The position numbers and the translations under genes were made by a program. Below are positions 42,264 through 49,212 of a DNA stretch of 55,705 bases, piece by piece. Position 1 is the first letter of the stretch; every line of letters starts with the position of its first letter. This DNA comes from a bacterium (GTDB lineage Bacteria > Armatimonadota > Zipacnadia > Zipacnadales > UBA11051), in NCBI GenBank assembly GCA_021372615.1, contig JAJFUB010000007.1:1-55705 (forward strand). The letters are read 5' to 3'. Under the pieces are notes generated by a model, which saw only the letters and a program-made list of their open reading frames with translations, ran no database searches and was not told where the DNA came from.

Positions 42264-43214
42264 TCACGTCCGCCAGTAGTCCGGCTCCTGTTTGGCCAGG
42301 AAGGCCAGAGTGCCCTCGAAGTCGAGCACCCCGGCCGTCGTGCCGATGCCGGTGGTGCACAGCCCGCCGACCGCATTGCCGAACTTGGCGGTGCGCTCCA
42401 GGTCCCAGTCCTCCAGCATGCCTCGCAGGAAGCCTGCCACGAACGCATCGCCCGCCCCGGTGCCGTCCAGCACGTCCACTTGGTAGGCCGGGACGTGCAG
42501 CTCCCGGTCGGCGGTGCGGACATAGCTGCCATGCTCGCCCATCTTGATCCCGACGGTCTTCAGGCCGTAGGAGAGCAGCCTCTCGGCCACGACTTCGGGC
42601 TGCTGGGCGCCGGTCAACTTCTGCGCCTCGGCCAGCGAGGGCAGGAAGACGTCGGTGTGTCGCAGACACGGCTCCAGCTTGCTGATCCAGCCGCTCTTGT
42701 CGTTGTAGACGGTGTCGAGCGCCGTCGTCACGCCGGCCTCTCTGGCCCGGCGCAGGCACTCGGCCATGGGCTCGCCATCGAAGTCGCCCATTACGAGGGC
42801 CCCGGCGCAGTGGAAGATGCGGCAGTTGGTGATGACGCCGAAGTCCAACTCATCCGTGCGCAGGCGGCCATTGGCCCCGGGGTAGTGCAGGAATGTCCGC
42901 TCGCCCGAGGAGTCGATCATCACCATGGTGGCCGAGGTGCCGGGGGCACTGTCCACGACGATCCCGCTGGTGTCGGCGCCCGCGCTCCGGAGCGTGTCGG
43001 TGCAGAAGCGGCCGAAGCCGTCGTTGCCGACCTTGCCCATGATGGCCGTGTCCACACCCAGCTTGATGAGGCACTGGCCGGTGTTGGCGGCACAGCCGCC
43101 CAGGCCCATGCCCATCTCATCCACGGTGGATAGCCGCCCCCGCTCCGGCCACTCATCCACAGGTTTGCCGTACACGTCCGCGACGAGAATGCCAAGACAG
43201 ACTACCTGAGGCAC
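42264..43214 (-). CDS. PfkB/ribokinase-family carbohydrate kinase
   Basis: 316 residues. The PfkB signatures are complete: GMGLGGCAANTGQCLIKLG at residues about 35-53 and VLDGTGAGDAFVAGFL near residue 245, whose Asp is the catalytic base, plus KVGNDGFGRFCTDTL and GIKMGEHGSYV. These enzymes phosphorylate sugars or nucleosides with ATP; candidates here include 2-keto-3-deoxygluconate, fructose and adenosine-type substrates. The start is GTG 43214 with GGGAGTGAG upstream. It is transcribed toward the NifU-like and phosphoesterase genes. Confidence 0.9.
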   Translation of the reverse strand: MPQVVCLGILVADVYGKPVDEWPERGRLSTVDEMGMGLGGCAANTGQCLIKLGVDTAIMGKVGNDGFGRFCTDTLRSAGADTSGIVVDSAPGTSATMVMIDSSGERTFLHYPGANGRLRTDELDFGVITNCRIFHCAGALVMGDFDGEPMAECLRRAREAGVTTALDTVYNDKSGWISKLEPCLRHTDVFLPSLAEAQKLTGAQQPEVVAERLLSYGLKTVGIKMGEHGSYVRTADRELHVPAYQVDVLDGTGAGDAFVAGFLRGMLEDWDLERTAKFGNAVGGLCTTGIGTTAGVLDFEGTLAFLAKQEPDYWRT

Positions 43215-43421
43215 AACAACTCACTCCCGGATGCGCGCCGAGGCTGGTATGCAGACCGCTGGTAACAATACACCATTTCCCGCGGCCTTGCCAAGGGCTA
43301 TTGCCGGGGGCGCCGGGGCCCGCCGAGCTCCTCTCCCGGAACACGAGGAGGTGATGGCGGCGACGACGTCGAATAGTATATTACTACGCCTCACAACGAT
43401 GCCTGGAGAGGAAGTGGTCCT

Positions 43422-44072
43422 ATGTCGAGACGTGGCTTCACGCTTATCGAGTTGCTGGTTGTCATTGCCATTATCGCGATTCTGGCAGCGATTCTCTTCC
43501 CGGTGTTCGCCAAGGCCCGTGAGAAGGCCAGGCAAAGCTCCTGCCTGTCCAACCTCAAGCAGATCGGGCTGGCCGTCATCCAGTACGTGCAGGACTACGA
43601 CGAGAAGTTCCCGCATGCGGCCCAGTACACGCCCTGGCATGCCTACATCGCCGAGGGCGGCAGCGGCCGCATCCCGAGCTACCCGATCTTCCTGCACCGC
43701 ATCGTCCAGCCCTACATCAAGAACGACCAGGTCTGGACGTGCCCGAGCGGGACCTACTGGCACGGCACCCCCTACTCAACCTACAACGATGAGAGTTCCT
43801 ACATGTGGAACGCGGGGGACGGCAACAACCGCCTCGCCGGCGTGTCCCTGGGCACGATCCCGGAGCCCTCGCGCACGCCGGTCGCCTGGGACCGCTGGGG
43901 CTACAGCACCTCTGCCATCCACAATGAGGGCGTGAACCTGGTCGCGGTGGACGGACACGGGAAGTGGTACCGCACTTCGACGTGTTCGGTGGGGCCGTGG
44001 CAGTGGAACTACGCCTCTGGCGAGACCGGCTCGACCGGCTTCATGAACGTCAAGCCCGTCAGCATGATGTAG
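43422..44072 (+). CDS. Type II secretion-type pseudopilin with H-X9-DG C-terminus
   Basis: 216 residues. Leader MSRRG with cleavage before [40 protein letters not shown] follows. The globular part ends with [17 protein letters not shown], the H-X9-DG motif. AGAGGAAG precedes the ATG. About 40 bases upstream an AT-rich TAGTATATTACT (TATATT at 43377-43382) could be a -10 element, with no clear -35. A strong terminator follows the gene, so it is probably a single-gene unit. Its first 45 residues nearly match the copy at 38398-39060 while the rest is diverged. Confidence 0.9.
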   Translation: MSRRGFTLIELLVVIAIIAILAAILFPVFAKAREKARQSSCLSNLKQIGLAVIQYVQDYDEKFPHAAQYTPWHAYIAEGGSGRIPSYPIFLHRIVQPYIKNDQVWTCPSGTYWHGTPYSTYNDESSYMWNAGDGNNRLAGVSLGTIPEPSRTPVAWDRWGYSTSAIHNEGVNLVAVDGHGKWYRTSTCSVGPWQWNYASGETGSTGFMNVKPVSMM

Positions 44073-44105
44073 TCGGCCAGGACGCCACCAGGTGCCAGAG
44101 AAGCG

Positions 44106-44140
44106 ACAGGGGACGGCCGGCGGCCGTCCCCTGTTTGTTG
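44106..44140 (+). terminator. Intrinsic terminator of the pseudopilin gene
   Basis: ACAGGGGACGGCC (44106-44118), loop GGC, GGCCGTCCCCTGT (44122-44134), then TTGTTG: a 13-bp stem with a T-rich tail 33 bases after the stop. Confidence 0.8.
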
Positions 44141-44156
44141 TCGGCTATGGGGGTGC

Positions 44157-44179
44157 CACGGTCAGCCCCGCTGACCGTG
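44157..44179 (-). terminator. Hairpin downstream of the secreted unknown protein gene
   Basis: CACGGTCAGC, loop CCC, GCTGACCGTG: a 10-bp stem 13 bases beyond the minus-strand stop at 44192. Confidence 0.55.
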
Positions 44180-44191
44180 CCCGACATGGCC

Positions 44192-45628
44192 CTACTTCTG
44201 GCTCGCCGTCCCGCACAGCTTCTCGGCGTGCAGCATCAGGGGTGCCGAGCTCGGCGACATCTTGGCCGCGTACGTCTTGAGCGCCAGGGCGTAGATCCTC
44301 GGCTCCCACCGGCACAGGTCCAGCCAGTCGCCGAGGACGAAGCCGAACTTGTCTCCCCGCGTGGCGCAGTTGGGCCCCAGCTTCGGGTCCTCCTCAGACT
44401 GATTCCACATCAGGTCCAGCATGGTGCGGGCGAAGCGCTTCATGTCGGCGTCGGTGAACACGAGACCGCGCGTGGCGGCCTCAATGGCGAAGCCGACGTC
44501 AATCGTTCCGTGGCTGGTGTCCTCGAAGCCGGAGTGGTCCGGCTGGCCGTTCTCCACCCAGTCCCAGTAGCGCCAAGTGAAGGCTGCGTCCTGCTCGATC
44601 AGCGACGCGCGGAAGAACCGCGCCATCTGCTCGGCCCGCTGCCCCATGAGCGGGTCGGCGCCGGGCACGTCCTTGAGCACCAGGAAGGCCCGCGCCAGCG
44701 CCAGGTACTGGTTGTGGGGCATGATCCGGTTCGGGAAGCGGTCGGTGATGAGGTCCCGGAACCGCCACGCCCCTGCCGTTCCCCTTCCCTTCAGGGAGGG
44801 GGTAGGGGGTAGGACGCCGTTGCCGGGGAGTTCCCACTCCAACCAGTCCGCCTCATGCTTGCGCAGCATGTGCTGGTTGATGAAGGCCAGGAACCTGTCC
44901 GCGCTGGCGCCGAAGCGCTCCTGCAGCTTCGCATCCTGCTTCACAGCCTCGATGAAGATCGCGACCGGGTAGGCGATCATGCCCTCGTGGACGGTGAACT
45001 CTGTGGGCTCCGGCTGCATCGTGCGCACCATGAAGCGGTCGCCCACGGCGGCCTCGCCGCTGATCTTCACCTTACACCCGGGAATGGCCGTGATGACCGC
45101 TCCGGGCTTGTAGGGCTGCTTGTCGGCCAGGGCCTTGCGGGTCGTCTGGTCCTGGATGCTGAAGACGGCCGGCCCGTCGAAGCTGAGAACGTAGACGTGG
45201 CCGGTGACCTCTGTGTTCAGCTTGCCCGTCTCCTTGAAGAACCCGGGCTCGATGGTCGCCGCGCCGCGGTTGTGCAGCGGCAGACACCAGTAGACCGCGC
45301 CCGAGTACGTGGCCGTCTGCCAGCCTTGGAAGCCGTCGCCGTCCGGGTCGGTCGCGTTGGCCATGATCCGGGTGAAGTGGTCCTCGATCTTGCCCAGCCA
45401 GTAGGGGTCACGGGTGACGAGCCACATGCGCGAGTAGTTGCGCAGGTACGACGCCTCGCCCCAGCCCAGCGAGCCCGAGTCAGCGCTCTCCGACAGCCCC
45501 TTGCCGTCCTTGTAGGCCAGATCGGCCGCCTTGTACTCGGCCACGAGCCTGGTCTGATCCAGCGGCTCAGCCCAGACCAGCGCTCCGACCAGTAGCGCCA
45601 GGCACACCGTCACGGTCCAGCCGGTCAT
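44192..45628 (-). CDS. Secreted protein of unknown function, alpha/alpha-toroid-like
   Basis: About 478 residues from ATG 45628, which yields a signal peptide (MTGWTVTVCLALLVGALVWA). It has repeated helical segments with aromatic and acidic residues (SLGWGEASYLRNYSRMWLVT, MPHNQYLALARAFLVLKD, FTWRYWDWVENG, HSGFEDTSHGTIDVGFAIEA), a layout typical of (alpha/alpha) toroid lyases and glycosidases. DTSHG with nearby Tyr and His could be an active site, but no family is firmly recognised. A family A repeat (GNGVLPPTPSLKGRG) is inserted in frame near the middle. The open frame continues upstream to about 48193 only as an antisense artefact. Confidence 0.7.
   Translation of the reverse strand: MTGWTVTVCLALLVGALVWAEPLDQTRLVAEYKAADLAYKDGKGLSESADSGSLGWGEASYLRNYSRMWLVTRDPYWLGKIEDHFTRIMANATDPDGDGFQGWQTATYSGAVYWCLPLHNRGAATIEPGFFKETGKLNTEVTGHVYVLSFDGPAVFSIQDQTTRKALADKQPYKPGAVITAIPGCKVKISGEAAVGDRFMVRTMQPEPTEFTVHEGMIAYPVAIFIEAVKQDAKLQERFGASADRFLAFINQHMLRKHEADWLEWELPGNGVLPPTPSLKGRGTAGAWRFRDLITDRFPNRIMPHNQYLALARAFLVLKDVPGADPLMGQRAEQMARFFRASLIEQDAAFTWRYWDWVENGQPDHSGFEDTSHGTIDVGFAIEAATRGLVFTDADMKRFARTMLDLMWNQSEEDPKLGPNCATRGDKFGFVLGDWLDLCRWEPRIYALALKTYAAKMSPSSAPLMLHAEKLCGTASQK
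44765..44822 (-). repeat. Dispersed repeat family A copy in a secreted-protein gene
   Basis: On the minus strand GGCGTCCTACCCCCTACC is followed by CCCTCCCTGAAGGGAAGGGG, matching the copies at 144 and 2129, flanked by AACGGC. Encodes GVLPPTPSLKGRG in frame. Confidence 0.88.
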
Positions 45629-45654
45629 GGCCCTGCACCTCACACAGTTTGCCG

Positions 45655-45715
45655 CCCGCTTCCCCGCCCAGGCAGGATTGCCCTGCTCCCCCGTTGAAAC
45701 ACCCCGGCAGCCGGC
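45655..45715 (-). repeat. Dispersed repeat family H, copy 1
   Basis: On the minus strand GGGGTGTTTCAACGGGGGAG followed by CAGGGCAATCCTGCCTGGGC resembles GGGTGTTTCCACGGCGGGGC...CATTCCTG at 52431. Both lie just upstream of coding regions. Confidence 0.5.
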
Positions 45716-45716
45716 T

Positions 45717-45744
45717 TCCCGGATCCCGAATCCCGAATCCCGCC
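45717..45744 (-). repeat. Dispersed repeat family G copy
   Basis: TCCCGGATCCCGAATCCC continued by GAATCCCGCC: the reverse of the GGGAATCGGGA units at 14763 and 46847, immediately before the URO-D ribosome binding site. Confidence 0.65.
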
Positions 45745-45763
45745 ACTCCGACAGGAGCCCTCC

Positions 45764-46843
45764 ATGACCTTCACTCCCCAGCCCCTGGCCTACAAGCCCA
45801 ACTTCGACGAGGCCGTCAGCCGGATGATGGCGTTCTGGCAGGGCGAGATCATTGACCGCCCCGCCTGCGGGATCACCGCGCCGCTGCCGGGGGCCCAGCC
45901 CCTGCCCGGCGGCTGCTACATGGAGGGCGCGCGCGAGGACCTCGACCCCATCGTGGCGCGCGTCGTCCACAACACCGCGTGCACGTGGTATGGGGGGGAG
46001 GCCATGCCGGCCTACACCCCCAGCTTCGGCCCGGACATGTTCGCCGCCTGGATGGGCGCCGACTTGCGCTGGTCCGACAGCGGCGAGGGCACAAGCTGGG
46101 TGGTGGAGTTCGTCGAGGACTGGGAAGCCGCGTTCCCTCTGCACATCGAGACCGAGGGCAAGTGGTGGCGGCGCATGGTGGAGTTCGTCACGAAGCTGGG
46201 CGAGGCCGCCGCCGGCAAGATGCTGGTGGCGCACCTGGACCTGCACAGCAACGCCGACGCGCTCTCGGCCATTCGCACCCCGGCGCGGCTCTGCATGGAC
46301 TTCTACGACCACCCGTACCTGATCGAGAAGGCCATGTGGCAGGTGCGTGGCCTGTTCCCGTTCGTGTATGAGAGCCTCTACCAGGCCGGGCAGATGCACC
46401 GCTCGGGCACGCAGGGGTGGGTGCCGCTGTACCATCCCGGCCGCACCAACACCATCCAGTGCGACTTCCTGGCCCTCATCGGCCCCGAGCAAAGCCGCAA
46501 GTACGTCATCCCGGCGCTGGAGGACGAGTCCTCGTACCTGGACGCCTGCAGCTACCACTACGACGGCCCCGAGTGCCTTGTGCATCTCGACGACATCCTG
46601 GCCATCCCAGGCATCCAGGTGATCCAGTGGGTCTGCGGCGCGCGCAACAAGCCCAACATCGAGTGGCTGGACCTGTTCAAGCGCATCCAGGCGGCGGGCA
46701 AGGGCCTGTGGCTGAGCACGAATCCTGAGGAACTCAAGGTCTACATGAAGGAGCTTCGCCCCGAGGGCATGTACTACCAGATCGGCGTGGGAAGCCCCGA
46801 GGAGGGCGAGCGGGTGTTGGAGTGGATGGTGGCGAATACGTAG
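45764..46843 (+). CDS. URO-D-family (uroporphyrinogen decarboxylase-like) protein
   Basis: 359 residues. It shows the URO-D/MtaA-like TIM-barrel style: KMLVAHLDLHSNADALSAIR, FYDHPYLIEKAMWQVRGLF, CDFLALIGPEQSRKYVIPAL, and CLVHLDDILAIPGIQVIQWVCG. True HemE binds porphyrin with N-terminal Arg and a catalytic Asp/Tyr set that I cannot match, so it more likely belongs to the uncharacterised or corrinoid-methyltransferase side; the H...C pairs could bind zinc. AGGAG is nine bases before the ATG. A second member lies at 48199, with a C45 hydrolase between, all on one strand. Confidence 0.75.
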   Translation: MTFTPQPLAYKPNFDEAVSRMMAFWQGEIIDRPACGITAPLPGAQPLPGGCYMEGAREDLDPIVARVVHNTACTWYGGEAMPAYTPSFGPDMFAAWMGADLRWSDSGEGTSWVVEFVEDWEAAFPLHIETEGKWWRRMVEFVTKLGEAAAGKMLVAHLDLHSNADALSAIRTPARLCMDFYDHPYLIEKAMWQVRGLFPFVYESLYQAGQMHRSGTQGWVPLYHPGRTNTIQCDFLALIGPEQSRKYVIPALEDESSYLDACSYHYDGPECLVHLDDILAIPGIQVIQWVCGARNKPNIEWLDLFKRIQAAGKGLWLSTNPEELKVYMKELRPEGMYYQIGVGSPEEGERVLEWMVANT

Positions 46844-46846
46844 GGG

Positions 46847-46880
46847 GGCGGGAGACGGGATCTGGGAATCGGGACGGCGG
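46847..46880 (+). repeat. Dispersed repeat family G copy
   Basis: GGCGGGAGACGGGATCTGGG then AATCGGGACGGCGG, between the URO-D and C45 genes. Confidence 0.55.
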
Positions 46881-46945
46881 GGGTCGCGTGGGCGCGCGTG
46901 TCCCCACGCGCGCAGGCCCGCGATTCCCCACTCACAGGAGCACAC

Positions 46946-48082
46946 ATGATCCACCTGCGCCGCTTCGCCACAGGCCTCGTTCTGCTCCTCGCCTGGGGCC
47001 TCGCCCAGGCCGCGCCCGCCATCCACGGGCGCATGGAGACCCTCGGCGATCCCCCGAATTCCATCACCGTGCTGTATCTGTGGGGCACCCCGTACGAGCG
47101 CGGCCTCGCCCATGGCCAGCTCTGCGCCACGCAGGTCAAGCAGCTCATCGAGCGCCTGGCGCTCGGGGCCTGCCTCGCGCTGCACTGCACCCCCGAGAAG
47201 CTCGATGAGGCCTGGCAGCAGATGGCGCCCTTCGTGCCCAGGCGCTACCAGGACGAGATGCGCGGGCTGGCCGATGGGGCCGGTGTGAGTCTGCGCTACG
47301 TCCGCTGGGCCCACGCCATCCCTGACCTCTCCGAGTTCCACTGCACGTTCTTCGCTGCCTGGGGCAAGGCCACGCACGATGGGCACCTGCAGCAGATCCG
47401 GGCCCTGGACTACGCGACCGAGGCCGGCCTGCAGCAGTTCCCGGCGCTGATCGTCGAGCGCACCGATAGCGGGCAGGTCTTCGTCAACATCGGCTGGCTG
47501 GGCTTCTTGGGGTGTGTGTCGGGGATGAACGCCAGCCATATCGCCGTCAGCGAGATCGGCGAGAACTTCGGCGCCGACCACGAGACGCTGGCGGGGGAGC
47601 CCATGCCGTTCGTACTGCGCGATGTGTTGGAGAACGCCCGCACGCTCGACGAGGGCGTGCGCATCATCCGCCGCGCACACCGGACCAGTTCGTACCTGTA
47701 CTGCGTGGGTGACGGCAAGATCCCCTCGGCCCGCGCCCTGCGCACCGCGAGGGACTTCTGTGAGGTCTACAGCCCTGCCGACTACCCCGGCGAGCGCCTG
47801 GACGAGGTCGTGTACTGGTCCATGGGCTGGGAGCGCAACGGCAAGTGGAACCGGCGCGTGCACGATGCCCTGCAGGGCCAGTGGGGCCAGATGGACCATC
47901 GCACCGGCACCCGTGACATCATGCGCGAACTGGGCACGGGCAATCTGCACGCCATCGCGTACGATGTGACGGCGCTGAAGCTCTGGGTCGCCAACGCCTC
48001 GCCGGGGCCGCAGATCGTCCCCGCGTACGACCGCCGCTTCGTGCCCTTCGATCTGCGCCGTGCCGCCGCGCAGTTGCCGTAG
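46946..48082 (+). CDS. Secreted C45-type (acyl-CoA:6-APA acyltransferase-like) Ntn hydrolase
   Basis: About 378 residues from ATG 46946, with AGGAG seven bases upstream and a signal peptide (MIHLRRFATGLVLLLAWGLAQA). The core matches the C45 / acyl-coenzyme A:6-aminopenicillanic acid acyltransferase family: LWGTPYERGLAHGQLCATQV, then EFHCTFFAAWGKATHDGHLQQIRALDY, where Cys is the predicted N-terminal nucleophile exposed by self-cleavage, and GVSGMNASHIAVSEIG-like sequence (here CVSGMNASHIAV). Family members hydrolyse or form amide bonds. Processing would release the N-terminal segment as a prodomain. It is flanked by two URO-D genes, an unusual pairing. Confidence 0.78.
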   Translation: MIHLRRFATGLVLLLAWGLAQAAPAIHGRMETLGDPPNSITVLYLWGTPYERGLAHGQLCATQVKQLIERLALGACLALHCTPEKLDEAWQQMAPFVPRRYQDEMRGLADGAGVSLRYVRWAHAIPDLSEFHCTFFAAWGKATHDGHLQQIRALDYATEAGLQQFPALIVERTDSGQVFVNIGWLGFLGCVSGMNASHIAVSEIGENFGADHETLAGEPMPFVLRDVLENARTLDEGVRIIRRAHRTSSYLYCVGDGKIPSARALRTARDFCEVYSPADYPGERLDEVVYWSMGWERNGKWNRRVHDALQGQWGQMDHRTGTRDIMRELGTGNLHAIAYDVTALKLWVANASPGPQIVPAYDRRFVPFDLRRAAAQLP

Positions 48083-48086
48083 CCGT

Positions 48087-48154
48087 TGGACCGCGGGCTT
48101 TCCAGCCCGCAAGCCGTTGCCGTCCGGAGCGCGGGCCTCCAGGCCCGCAAGCCG
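48087..48154 (+). repeat. Dispersed repeat family F, two tandem units
   Basis: GCGGGCTTTCCAGCCCGC and GCGGGCCTCCAGGCCCGC, each followed by AAGCCG. Both are palindromes, lying between the C45 gene and the second URO-D gene. A related unit is at 53319. Confidence 0.8.
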
Positions 48155-48198
48155 TATGGAGAACCGCGCTCCAACATCGCCCAGGAGCCCCACCGACC

Positions 48199-49188
48199 AT
48201 GGACCCCAAGTGGCACATCGCGTTCTGCAATGTCACCTACACCGAGTACGCAGGCGTGACGTACAAGGACTACTACGGCTCACCGGCCGTGATGCTCGAA
48301 GCCCAGCTCAAGGCGAAGGAGGTCGCGGAGCAGCGCTGGGGCGTCGGGCGCTTCATGGGTGTGGGCGTGGACAGCGTCGGCGGCGCGTTCTCGTCGCTCT
48401 TCGGCATGCCCATCATCGAGCCCGAGGCTGCCGACGAGATACCATATCTCGACACGACTCGCCCCCCGATCACTGACGTGGCCGACGCCGACAAGCTCGC
48501 GTTCGGTGACCCGCGCACGACGGGGGCCATGGCGCGGCGCTACGAGTTCTGGCAGTACTACCAGTCACGGGGATACAAGGTGGGCTTCGGCGGGGCCGGG
48601 GGCTCGGTCATCAGCTCCGCCATGGAGATCACCGGCAACGCCGTGCTGGCGGGGATGTTGGAGGACCCGCAGAACGCCTGGCGGGTGCTGGACAGGGTCA
48701 TCGAGGCCGAGGAGGCGGTCGCGCGCTTCGGCGCGGAGCTGGCCGGAGCCGAATACCGGGCCTTCAGCTACACCGGCGACGACTTCTCCGGGCTGCTCTC
48801 GCCCGCCATGTACCGGCAGTTCGCGGTGCCTTGCTACCAGCGCCTGTACAAGGACAACCAGGCGCGGTTCATGCACAGCGAGTTGCTGCGGGCCGAGCAT
48901 CTGCGCATCGCGCGTGACGAACTCGCCATCACCGACTTCCACGGCGCGGGCTGCGTGCTGCTGACACTGCAGGAGATGCAGGAGATCATGGGGGAGAAGT
49001 TCTGGACGCAGCTTACGCCGCAGGAGATGCTGGAGATGACGCCCGCGCAGATTGACGAGCGCATCCGGGAGTTCGCGCACTGTGGCTGCTGGCGGGTGCA
49101 GCTCTACCCTGGCCGCGGCACCCCGGAGGCCAACATGGAGGCCGCCATCGCCGCCTGCCAGCGGGAATGCTCCGGCGGACCGGTGTAG
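48199..49188 (+). CDS. URO-D-family protein, second copy
   Basis: 329 residues. URO-D-like features are MEITGNAVLAGMLEDPQNAWRVLDRV, TGDDFSGLLSPAMYRQFAVPCY and FMHSELLRAEHLRIARDEL, with a final HCGCWRVQLYPGRGTPEANM. It is diverged from the neighbour at 45764 and lacks the HemE N-terminal Arg-rich loop (FRQAGRY type). A cofactor or substrate methyl group is possible; heme synthesis is unlikely. AGGAGCCCC lies about 14 bases before the ATG, so translation may be modest. It is the last of three plus-strand genes (URO-D, C45, URO-D). Confidence 0.72.
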   Translation: MDPKWHIAFCNVTYTEYAGVTYKDYYGSPAVMLEAQLKAKEVAEQRWGVGRFMGVGVDSVGGAFSSLFGMPIIEPEAADEIPYLDTTRPPITDVADADKLAFGDPRTTGAMARRYEFWQYYQSRGYKVGFGGAGGSVISSAMEITGNAVLAGMLEDPQNAWRVLDRVIEAEEAVARFGAELAGAEYRAFSYTGDDFSGLLSPAMYRQFAVPCYQRLYKDNQARFMHSELLRAEHLRIARDELAITDFHGAGCVLLTLQEMQEIMGEKFWTQLTPQEMLEMTPAQIDERIREFAHCGCWRVQLYPGRGTPEANMEAAIAACQRECSGGPV

Positions 49189-49212
49189 GGCAGACCCGCA
49201 GGCGGCCCGCCA

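Noticed and set aside
44192-48193. A 1333-codon open frame on the minus strand
   Set aside because: Only the part up to 45628 has a signal peptide and protein-like composition. The rest is antisense to the URO-D and C45 genes and contains repeat translations; long antisense frames are common in GC-rich DNA.
45764-49188. hemE (heme biosynthesis) for the URO-D genes
   Set aside because: Neither protein shows the N-terminal Arg-rich substrate loop of HemE, and no other heme genes are nearby.
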